Positions 1 through 12,000 of a DNA stretch of 64,000 nucleotides are shown piece after piece (the first letter of the stretch is position 1; the number at the start of each line of letters is the position of its first letter). Below the pieces are notes generated by a model. The model was given only the letters and a program-made list of their open reading frames with translations, did not search any database and was not told the origin of the DNA. The stretch is from Saprospiraceae bacterium (GTDB lineage: Bacteria > Bacteroidota > Bacteroidia > Chitinophagales > Saprospiraceae), in NCBI GenBank assembly GCA_020848995.1, contig JADLHA010000042.1, positions 1 through 64,000 on the forward strand. Reading direction: 5' to 3'. The position numbers and the translations under genes were made by a program.

Positions 1-3000
1 CGGCAATCGTCGTAGCCTGACCCGTGCAGTTGCCCGGCCAGGTGATGTCATCCTCGCTATCGCAATTGTCGGCACGGTTGATGTAGAACGGATCGCAGTC
101 AACTACCCAGATCGTTTGGGTTTGGGTAATGCTGATGTTGTTTGGTCCACGAGCAACCACGGTACGGGTCAGTTGACCCTGGCCGCATTCGCGGTTGTCG
201 TTGACGCTGATCGTCGGCGTGTTGCCGCAATTGCTCAGGACGTAACCGTCAAAGCCCCAGGTCAATTCGTATTTGCGATCTGCGTGAGCCGTGTCAAACA
301 ACTGCCAGTAGTAATCGCAAGCGCGGTTCCATGCCGGCGGATTCGAGGCCGGCGCTCCGGGTACATAACCCGGGTAACCAGTGATGTCGTTGCGAACGCA
401 ATAGTTATGGCAGACCAGGTCGGTGGTTACCACCTTATGGCGGTCGCTCAGATCCGTTACCACCCTACCGAAGGTCGGGTCGTTGGGATCCGTCAGTTTG
501 TCGACATCAAACCAGAACCAGCAGCTCACCACGATGTTTGGCGGTGCAACTACCGTCGGAACTCCCTTATCCTGGACTTCCACTTCGATCATGCAGTCGC
601 TGAATTTGCCAAACAGCGTTCCGTTTTGATTCATGCGGGCCGGGGCAACAGGGCCTGAGCCCGGATCTGCATCAAATACCCGCAACACCACCATGATGCG
701 CTGGTTGACATCTGAGCAGCAGAACTTGATGTGGTCGTCGAAATAGATCTGGTTGCCGTCGAGTACCGCATTGTCGTCGCCGTTGACGCCGGCACAGTTG
801 GTTCCGTCATCAGGCTGGGCAGCATTGCTTCCGTTGTTGGTTCCGCGCAGGTGCTCCATGCGGATGGCCTTAAAGAAAATGTGCGGTTGGCAGTTGTCAA
901 ACGAGCCATCGTTGATGTCCTCAGCGAAAATCTTGCCGAAGTTTTCACCCGGCGATTGATTTCCACTGATGCTCACCACAATGTTGCGGTCGCAAACTGC
1001 AGTCGGCGGGGTGTTGTCAATGACATTGACTTTAACCACCTTTTCCGTTTTATTACCACAAGCGTCTTCCGCGGTTATGACCACGGGGTGTACGCCAAGT
1101 TTCATGTTGATGATAATCCAACTTCCGTCAGCCTGCTGAATGGCCGATCCCGTCCACGTGCGCACGGAATAGCGAACGGAGTCAGCACAGTTGTCCGTGA
1201 TCCAAGGTCTTGGAACTTCCCACGTGCCCGTGCAGGCCCATGGACCCGTACCAACGATAACCGTATCCGGATATAGGATTTTAGGTCCTTCCTGGTCGAG
1301 TACTTTGATCACCTGAATCCATTCAACCGGGTTTACACCGGCCTTCGGAGGCAGACACATGTTGCGCACTTTCCAGTAGCGAAGGATTTCGTATCCATTC
1401 TCACAGATATCGTACACTTCGTCGTCGTAACGGATCGACAGGTTGCAATTCTTATTGTCGACGCTGATTGGAATTCCATTCAGACTCGGCGCGCCAGTTC
1501 CATGCCACATCACCACCTGGTTGGGACCCCAGCAGGACCTGCTTGGAACCCAGTTCGGATGCTGAGCGTAATAGACCGGGTAAGGAGAAGGATGACCTTC
1601 ATTGATGCCACCGTCGAGACAATTCCAGCCTAGGGTCATCGGCAGACGGTCACCGCTCAGATCGCGTGTAAACGGATCTACAATGGTGGGATCACCACCT
1701 GTTGCAAACCAGTAGGCGCTATCCAGCAGGTATCCGTCTACGCAGTATGGCGAAGGCAGGATGTGAGGCGTAACATCTTTGTCGTATATCTTCTCGTCGC
1801 AGTTCAGCGCCGGAAGGTCGAGGTTGTCATAATTCCTAGGCCACTCGATCTCGTTGAGGTCGAACGCTTTTACCCAGATCACCTGCTTGCAACTCGAGCT
1901 GTTGCCAAGTTCATTGACAACCGTGAAGGTGCGGTGGATGATAAAGGCATACGGAGTATCGCAATCTCTTGCTTTTTGGATCGTATCATCCCAATGCACG
2001 TCGTAATTGATGACGCAACTGGTAATGCTCGGGTATCCAAGAACAGAAGGATCGAGCGACGAATTACACGTGATCGTCAGGTCGTCAGGACAATCGATTT
2101 GCGGTGTGGCTTTGTATTCAACACAAACCATACTCCAGCAACTGTTTCCGGTTACAGGATCGATTACAGTGACTTTAAAGCACCTGCCGATGTCTGCCGT
2201 TGTGAACACATTGCTGTGTGTCTGACCCGTGATCCAGTCTTCGACTTTGATGGTGTATTTGTCCTTACATCCGTAATCCGTACCGGCAAGCAATTCGTCG
2301 GCAGTGATCACACCGCGGCAATCCGGTCCCAAAGAGAAGTTGATCAGATCGACACAAGACAGGTCGTTGCCCGAAGGTGTGCTTTCGACCACGGTGATCG
2401 TCCACATGCACATTGTGCTGTTGCCAGCTTTATCCGTTGCAGTTGCAACGATCTTGTGACTGCCGATGCCCAGTTCGGTATTCAGTGGCGGGTTAACTTC
2501 AATGAGAACGGAATCGCAGTTGTCGTCAGCCCACAAAGCCGGATTGATTTCCAGGAAGGCAAAGCAATCTCCTCCCGGCAGGTTGATGGTATAATCTTTC
2601 GGGCAGTTGGTGAAGACAGGATCCTCAGCATCGATGATCGTCACGCTGAATTCGCAACTTCCGGTGTTTCCGGACATATCGGTCAGCGTGTACACTACGC
2701 GAGTAGTGCCCACAGCGAAGAACTGAGTTGTTTTCGTACCACCGTCAACGCGACCACCGCGAGGAACAGCATGCAACGGGCATCCCGGAGTTGGAACTGG
2801 GATGTATTCCACGTCAACCGTTCCCATGCAGCAGTTGTCCATGACCGTCGGGTGTATCCACATAAAGTTGGCTCCACATTGACCGGGGTCGTTGTTGAAG
2901 GTCGTGTCGCCCTGGGCGTAAGCCCTCTGGGAAATGATGGTCAGTCCCCAGCTGTTGACTGTAACAGACGAAGGAGCAGAAGCGTTGTTTTCAACTTCCA

Positions 3001-6000
3001 GTCTCCAGATTCCGGCTGCCGATTTCGGGCACAGTACTGCAAGTGGCTGATCTGGCAGGTAATTGTTGCCGGAAGCCAGGTTGGCACAGTTTGCACTCGA
3101 AAGTTTCACCAGGTCGAGGTCAGATATGCGTGTTGAAACGAGATTCGTAGAGCCGTTGCAGTTTCCGTCATTCCACAGTCTTACACGCGTTCCGTCAGGA
3201 GCGATCAGGGTGGCCTCGGTATTGGCAAAGTTCGTAGCGCTGATATTCAGGTTGGTAACCCATACATCGATGATTTTCGTCGCAGGATTTGCCGGAACCG
3301 ACAAGCTGACAGAATAGCATCCCGGGCCATTAAACGTATTGGTTGATCCCGTCGGGCGCAAGGTATCGTTGGTTGCGCACATCGGAATCTCCACATCTCT
3401 TACGAGCACGTTGAAGCAGCAGGTGTCCTTCTGAGCCGCAATCGTCTGTACCGAGGTTCTCAGACCATTCGACGGGAACACATATTGCTGGAGGATGGGA
3501 TTCATGCGGCCAATGGAAGCTGGCTCACAGGCTTCGGCAAGCCTCCAGTCGTCGGCGATGTTGCGGTCGAAGATGCACCAGCGGTAATATGACGCACGAT
3601 TCGTGTTCGTCGGACTGATTCCACTCCAGCCTGCGGCCGTCATGGCCGGCGTTCCTTGTCCAGTCAGGTTGTAGCCATTGGTCGTCACTGCATCGAGGTT
3701 GCGCAGACCGAGGTGGTTGAGCACATAACCACGAGGTGTGTTGATGGCAGCTTCCGGCAGGTTCATGTTGTAGAAGAACAGGGCCGGGTTGTTGGGATAT
3801 CCAACAACTGCCGATCCGACTTTCAGTGTTAGCACACCGCCAGCAGGAAGCACCGGTCCGGGCATATTCGGCAGGGTGTAGGTACCCAGAAGGGCTCCTC
3901 CCTCGAAAATTTGAACGGACAAACAACTCACGTCAATCGACGAAGGACCAAAGTTGGTGATCTCGAGATAATCGCCGTTGACATCTGCCAACGAGAAGGA
4001 AGGCATCGAGGTGCTGGGGCCAATCACCGCACCACCCAACTGCTGGGTTACCTCCGTAATGAGCAGGATCGGCTGATCCTGAACGGTGTAGCAAACCTTG
4101 TTGAGCCCTTTCGGGAAGTTGCTTCCACTGGCATCGTTGATGCCCTTCTTGATGGTATCTCCGGCTTCGTTGGTAATGGCGTACAATACCGCTGTGTGCG
4201 GACAAACATCCGTCACAGAAGTCGGGCCAATGTCGCGAACATTGTTCGTGCCACAAACACCAGGCGTATTTTCCAGGTCGAGATCCGCGGGGCAGGTGAT
4301 CACCGGAACATCCCAGTAGTCGTTGACGACCACTTTGATGGTGCAGGTGTCGCGGTTGCCGCAAAGGTCGACGGCCTCATACTTCAGAATGGTCGTACCC
4401 ACAGGGAAACGATACTGCGTCGGGTTGGGGCCGTAGATCTGTGTGATGGCGATGCTGTCTGACTGCGTGCAGTTATCGGTTGCTACCAGTTTAGGTACCG
4501 TTACGTATGCATCGCAATGATCCTTTTCCGCATTTTGAACGATCGGCGGAGGACAATTGAGGAATGCAGGTGGCTCGGTATCGACAATGGCAAACCGGGC
4601 CACATCCCGTGTGACGTTGCCACAGTCATCGGTCGCGATGAAGGTCACGTCGACGTATTTCGTGTTGCCGCAGCCAAGCACCCAGTTGTTGACATCATAA
4701 TCGTTGCTGTAGTTGATGATGTCGCTGCATTCATCGGTCGTGTTGAATCCAGCGCGCTGGTTCAGCCACGAAATCAGCTCGGCGTCGTTGTTGCCTGACA
4801 AGTTCGCACAATCCAAGGTGGTATCCCTGGCTGGTGAAACGATGGTCGGAGGACGCGTATCGCGGATGATGAAGGAGGCTTCACGCGTAGATGTGTTTCC
4901 TGAGCAATCCCTTGCCGTAAACCGGTAAATTACGCTGTCGGTATTGCTGCAGCGGTCGTATTCGCGAACCAGGTCGTGCTCGTAGGTGACCGTTCCGTTG
5001 CAAGGATCTTCCAGGATCACTCCGTTGCCGTTGGCCGCCAGCCATCGGTTGAGTTCGTCAACATTGCCTAAGCCATCGCATTCCACGACCAGGTTTCTCG
5101 GTTCGTTGATCCATACCGGTGGTGTGGTATCGCGAACGATGAATTTGGCAATGGTTGCATTGGAGATGTTGCCGCAGGAATCCAGCGCATTGAACATATA
5201 GGTGAGAATGCGGTTCTGGCCGCAGGTCACTTCGGTGCGCATCAGCGTGGTATCCCAAACGAAAATGCCGTCTGTAAGGTGATTGATGTCATTCTGAAGC
5301 GGAATGCGGTTCAGTCGGTCGAGGATATTCCATTTGAGGTTTCTAGCATTTGGCTGTGGTCCGTGCCAGCCCGATGGCGTCATCCCACCGAACATGACCA
5401 CTCCGGATCCCCACAAACTCTGAGCGAATACAGGCCGGTTGGCGCCTCCTGCTTCCTGGATCATTACGGTCATGGTAGGAGGACCTACGATGGCATGAGC
5501 AAAGTAAGTCCCGGTGAAATTTGTACCCGTTGGCTGATAAGGACCACTCAGGATAGCACCAGAGGCTGTAACGCTGTTTATCAAGGTGCCACTCGGTGGG
5601 GTATTAGGATTGAACAAAATTTGAACCCCGCCGAAGCCCAGGTCAATGTTTCCACCCTCGTTCGGGGCTGCGTTGAGGAACAATCTGCCTCCGCATGCAA
5701 CCCAGGATTCGATCAGGCCGCGATTTGCGTTGACAAAACTGTTGAATTCGTTAGCGCTGTTATCCCCTCCGTCCAGGTAAATAATCCGGTAATTTTGAGA
5801 AAATATGGTTGCAGCAGGTGCTCCGAAATTGAACTGATCCCAGTTCCCGGCACCGAATACCTGGTTCATCGAAGTCGTATAATCATCGTAAAGAGGACCG
5901 CCTCCCCATGGAAGCGAGGTTCCCGTTACAAACGCTGCTCTTGCACCAGGGATTGGTCCGCAACTGACGCCACTGCACAGGTCAATCGCGCGCGCTCCAC

Positions 6001-9000
6001 CGTGATTGGCTATCCACACGGCAAATTCGCGGGTGTTGCCCTGTCCATCGCATTCTACTACCGTGTCTTTTGCAGGAGACGTGATTTCCGGAGGCGTGCG
6101 GTCAACTACGCTCACCGTAGCTTGCGCGGTGGATGAATTTCCGCAAACATCGTATGCGGTAAAGGTCACCAGCGCCGAACCCGTGTTCCGGTTACAACCA
6201 CCAGACAGACCATTGAAGTTGTTGGTGTAGTTCACCGTAGTAAAGCAAGAGTCAAGTGCAATGCCATTTCCGTTGGAACGCAACCAGCCACTAAGCTGAG
6301 CATACGGATCGCTGGAATTATCGCATTCAAACACGACATTCTGCGGAGGGATGTTCCACACCGGCGCGGTGCGGTCGAGTACCTCCAGGGTGAAGGTCAC
6401 ACTGGCAGAGTTGCCACAGCGATCGGTTACCGTAAAGGTGACGGGAGTCTGACCACCACAGTAGTTGTTGATCAGCCCGCTCCAGTTGTTCGACCAGATC
6501 AGGTAGGGCGAACCATCGCAGGCATCTGTAGCGATTGCACCCCCATTGGTATTGATCCACTGGTATACCCGTGCATACACATCTGCACCGCACTCGACAG
6601 TCAGGTTGCCTCCACCAGTGATCACAGGTGGCGTAATGTCGCGAACGACATAGTTTGCATAGTCCACTGCCGTGTTGCCGCATTCATCGGTAGCCGTAAA
6701 CTCAAACACATAAGTTCCCGTTCCCGGGCTGCAGCCCGACCTGCGGTCAAATATGCGATAAGTGATGGTTGGGACTCCACAATTGTCCACTGCATCTGCT
6801 CCGGAAGCCCAGGCATCCATGGAGGGGATCAGCGGAGACTGACAATCAACGGTAAAGTCGCCGGGAACGTTGATCTCCGGGGCTACCGTATCGGTATAGA
6901 TATTCAGCGTATAGGAGTTGTTACATCCATTTGGATCATCCAGTACGTAGGTCACCGCGTAAATGCCGCATTCGTTGGCAACAAAGGTACCGTCGTCGCC
7001 GTTGCCGTCATCGGTTACTCCATTGCCCGTGAAGGTTCCTCCCGGAGTGTTTGGAATGAGGGTGACCTCTTCTCCCAAGCAGGGATTTACCGGTGAAATG
7101 GTGAAGCTCGCATCGAGCAAAGTACCATCGCGGATGACGATCCTCTGGCAAAAGCCCTGTTCACACCTAAATTCACCCAGAGCCGGCGTGGCCGGGTTCG
7201 GGCCAGGGGCCGGGCCACATTCTGGTGTTACGAGCGTTTCCGTCAAACAGACGAGGAAGTGCAACCCCCCGGCAGGGATGGTGGGATCGGTAACCGTGAC
7301 AATTCCCGAAACAGGATCGATGGTGATTCCACTCAATATAGGCACTGGGAACAGCCACCATTCGCGTTCTGCAGGGACGTCATAATATACACTATTCAGA
7401 TGTGGAACGAAAGTCGTTTCCGGATCGTTGGCCGACCAGCAGATCTCATTCTGCATGTTGAAGTTAGGGGTTGGCTGTTCGGATATCTGCAGGCAGGCAG
7501 AACCCTGTGCATAGCAGCCACCTCCCGTTGCATTGGGTATGGTCGAAACCGTATAGGTAAAGCAATAGCATCCCGCCCGGGTAAAGAGCAGGTTGCCTCC
7601 CATGATCACGGCTCCTGCCGGCGGAGTTCCCGCAAAGGACCATGTGCCTCCAGGTGTCGTGGCGTTGCTAGCAAACAACACCGATAAAGGCACGACTCCA
7701 CCAGGCTCGACGATGCATTCAATCTGCTTGTTGACGAGCTCTGCGTTGGCAAGAGGTGCAACGACGATGTTGCGCGTCAGTACGTTGGTGCAGCCGTCGG
7801 GACTGTTGACCGTATACGTCACAGCATGCGTGCCGGGACCGGCCTCCTCCGGACAGAACTGATAATCCGGGTGACTGCCCTCGACTTCAACACCTTCACC
7901 GCTGAATACGCCACCCGGCGTACCAGTGACCAGGTCGTCCAGGTCCACACAGTCCGCGTCAACGCAAATGGGACCAAAGCCGGTCCATTCAGCGCTCGTA
8001 GCCGTTGTAGTATTGGTAACCGTAATGGTTTGACAGTAATCTTTGCGACATTCGACAAATGTGCAAGAGGCGTTGTCGAAATGTTCGTGCATGCAAATCG
8101 TTGCCGTTCCAGCACCTACTATGGTAACAATTCCACCGACGACGGTTGCAACTGCCGGATTGCTCGAACTATACTCGCGCAGATAGAAGGTCGTTCCGGG
8201 ATGGGGCGGAAGACTTTCGAGGTAATTTGCAGGAATGTTGTACGAGATCGTTGGGACTCCAGGAGCCCAGCAAATCTCATTGGGCAGGCTGAATTTGGGT
8301 GATGGTTCCTCGCCGACGGTTAGCCGATAGTTATAAACGTCAACACAACCATCAGAGGCTCCAGGCCATGCTTCAACCCTGTATTCTACAACGTAGCAAC
8401 CAGGATCCGTAAAGACCAGCGTATTGCTCTGAACGACACCGGTCAGACCTCCGCCCAGTGCATTTGCCGGCCAGGAAATCAGGTTCCAGGTTCCTCCACG
8501 CGTAGCCCCGGGACAGAGGAATGTCTCCAGATCAAAAGTTCCCATCGTATAGTAGCTCTCGATGTAAACGGGTATGTAGAACGCGCTGGCATTTGGGAAA
8601 CCTCCATATAACTGGGATGTACCAAGACGGCGGGTTCCACATGCCAGTGCAAACTGATTTTCAAGGCAAAAAGCATTCACCGGCGCGTAAACTTCTACGT
8701 TGTGCGACATCACCGCTGTACAACCGGCACCATTCTGCACCGTGTAAGTGATGACGTGTGTGCCGGGAGGCGCATCTTCCGGACAGAATTGATAATTCGG
8801 GTGGCTGCCTTCAATGCTTACACCCGTACCAGTAAACACACCACCGGGGGTTCCCGTGACCAGGTCATCGAGGTCGATGCAGTCATCTGTTGTGCAGAAG
8901 CGATAAGGAACCGGACGCGTCCAGTTTGGATCGACTTCGACATTGGTCTCGTGGATGGTGATCCGCTCGCAATAAGTCTGAGAACAACTAGTACCCGCAT

Positions 9001-12000
9001 CCGTTGCTCCGCATGTACCGTACGTTAGGGTTTCGGTAAGGCAAATCTCAAATACACCGGCTCCATGGATGGTTATGATTGGATTTTCCAGGGTATTGAT
9101 GTCGAACGTAGGGACAGGTCCGGCACCGGAAATCAAGCTTGCAGTCCAGGAATAAGTCCTGGTTGCTGCATTGCCAAAGGTTTCTCCCGTGTAATCCATT
9201 GGCAGGCTGAGTGATCCGTCGACGCCATCCCAGCAGGCCTCTTCCGCCATATCGAACGCTGGCTTGGGTTCTTCGACAATAAGCAGGTAGACGATATCCG
9301 ACATTTCGGCGCAATCCCCTACTGCACCCGCATAAGCAGCCGGAACGGTGTACTGAAGTTCATGACAACCTGGCGCCACACTCGCCGCCGTATTGCGGAT
9401 GGCTATGGGGGTACCGCTGAGTTGCGTCCACGTACCACCTGGGGTGGTAGTTGGTGTGAGCAGTTCGTCCAAATTGAAATCGACAAAAGGACCGCCACCG
9501 CTGGGTTGGAAATCGTAACAACCCCTTGCAAGGTCAGCTACAAGGCTTGCATTTCTTGCTTCGTGAACATGGATCAGCCGACATGCAAATTTCATGCACG
9601 GACCCTCACCAGTCATCACGCAGATCAGGTGGTAGCCAGGTCCGGCTGCAGAGGGATCAAAGTTTCCACCTGCATTATCGCCTGTATAGTCGGTTACCCC
9701 GGGACCAGACCAATATACCTCGGAGTCGCCGTCGGGCGAACCTTCGTCAACCGAAGGATCCGAATTGTCGAGCACGAGGATGACCTCGCTTACGTCTTCG
9801 CAGGTATTCTGCGGTATAGTAAAGGAAGGATCGCTGGCTGCATACACCACGATTTCCAGGGTATCTATAACCTGGCAGTTGACAGGTTCTGTATTGCCAA
9901 TGGTATATACGGCATAGTGAACGCCCTCGCCGGCAGCAGCCGGGTTAAAATCGGCGGTAACGCCGTTGCCGTTGTCTGTAACGCCGGGACCAGACCATAC
10001 CCCGTTGACACCACACGCAGCCGCGTCGCCATTGTTTCTCAATACATAGCTTACATCGTCGTTGGCACAATAGGTCTGAGGACCCGTCAGGTCGACGTGC
10101 AATTGCTCATTGATGGCGATGGTTGCACGACACTGTATATCATTTGGGCAACTCGGTATCGTATACAGGATTTCAACCACACCGCATCCGCCGTTGTAAA
10201 CCATCCCGGAGACTTCATCTCCAACAGCTACGTTGGTCGAGAAACCACCGTTGTTGGTGATGCCAACGACTGTAAAAGTGCCGGATAGTATAGCAGAAGA
10301 TTGCAGCAGGTCGTAGAAAGTGATGGTCGCACCAGGCTCGAGACAGGCTGCATACGATTGCAGCGTACAGGACCCGGGAACATGATCTTCAATTACGATT
10401 GTAGTACAATAAATTTGCTCGCAACGCTGGTCACCCACGCTTACACAAACTGTGTAAGACCCCGGACCCGGGAAACCGTCGCCGTCTGAATCATTTGGCG
10501 TAAACGAACCGGATACCCCATTATCGGTGACCCCACCTCCAAACCACCTGACGTTCTCTGCCGTCAAAGGATTGCCGGCAAGATCATTGAGGTCCATTAA
10601 ATTTAGGACCAATGGCCATGCATAGGTCTCACAGAGGACACCGGGATTTACGATTCCTGCCGTAGAGGACGGTGGTGGCGCAGCTTGGTAAATGCGAACT
10701 ACTCTTCCCTCAATTACGGGTGGACATATTCCAAGTGGATCGGTCAACTCCAGGACGACACCATAATCTCCTGCTGGAACCTGGGTATTGAAAACTGGGT
10801 GAACAAAGGTTGAAAGTGACGTATTGATAGGTACACCTCCAATCAGGTCGTTTCGATTTGGCCCAGGGCCAACTTCAACTTCCATCCGCACATTATAGTC
10901 TGAGCATCCTCTTAGGTCTTGGCCAATCAGGCTAAACGGTTCGTCCTGGCAATAGTCGGTAGCAATGGCCCAGGTAATTTTCGGACACTCCCGTATGGTT
11001 ACGAGAATATCATCACTGAGGCTGGTTCCACTACAATCTACATAGGTATAGCTTATCGTGGCCACGCCGCATCCCCCGTCATAAAGGGCAGCATGTGAAT
11101 TGCCGGGGCCCGCAGGAGGCAATAATGCAAAGGCCAGTCCGGGGGAATTTGAAATCGTCCATACGCCACCTTCCGGAGCAGAACCCAACAACAACGATTC
11201 CAAATCCAGCAGCTCATCCGGACACCAGCAGATGCCAAAATCATTGATCAGGAAGGGTGCAGCAAAAGACTGCTCAACCTGGATGACGCGGGTCAATTCG
11301 ACATGACAGTCCGCATCGCCAACGGTATACGTTACGGCATAAGCACCGGGTGCGGGAGGGTTAAAAATACCTCCTCCGGCTGAGCAACGGCCGGCCGTGA
11401 GCTGGTCGCCACTCCATTCGCCGCAATCTACTCCCGTAATATAAGTGCACAGGTCGAGCGGAAGGTCGGTCATACAAACCGGGCCGGGGTTATCCCAGCC
11501 GGCATCGGCCGGATTTGCGCGAATGAACACGTCGCAATTGGCCAGAATGCCACTTACGTTGCCACTGCAGTCTTCGGCCCAGACCGGGATGGGTTGAATG
11601 CCCAATTCGGTACAATCGAAGGTGGCCAGAGCATTGTGTTCTATTGGATCGGGATCGCAATTATCGGTAGCGACTGCTCTGTCGTCAAACCAATCGGCCG
11701 GCACCGTTGCAAAAGTATATTGGCAGGTGACTGGATCGATAGCCATATTAAAGGTGTCCATTGGAGTTGGACAGGTGATTGAACTTGGAGCCAGGAGGTC
11801 CTGGATCTGGATGACGTCGGGGCAAACGAGCTCAACCGGGCCGTTGCCATTGCAGTCCGTAAAGCTAAAGCTGACATCCAGGGATGCCAAAGGTGGACAA
11901 ACGACTGCGGACGCATCAAACGGACCGGGGGGCGGTGTTTGCGTGATGGTTGTCGGATCGAGCAGGGGGTCGCAGTTATCCGAGAACAGACCGCTGGTAC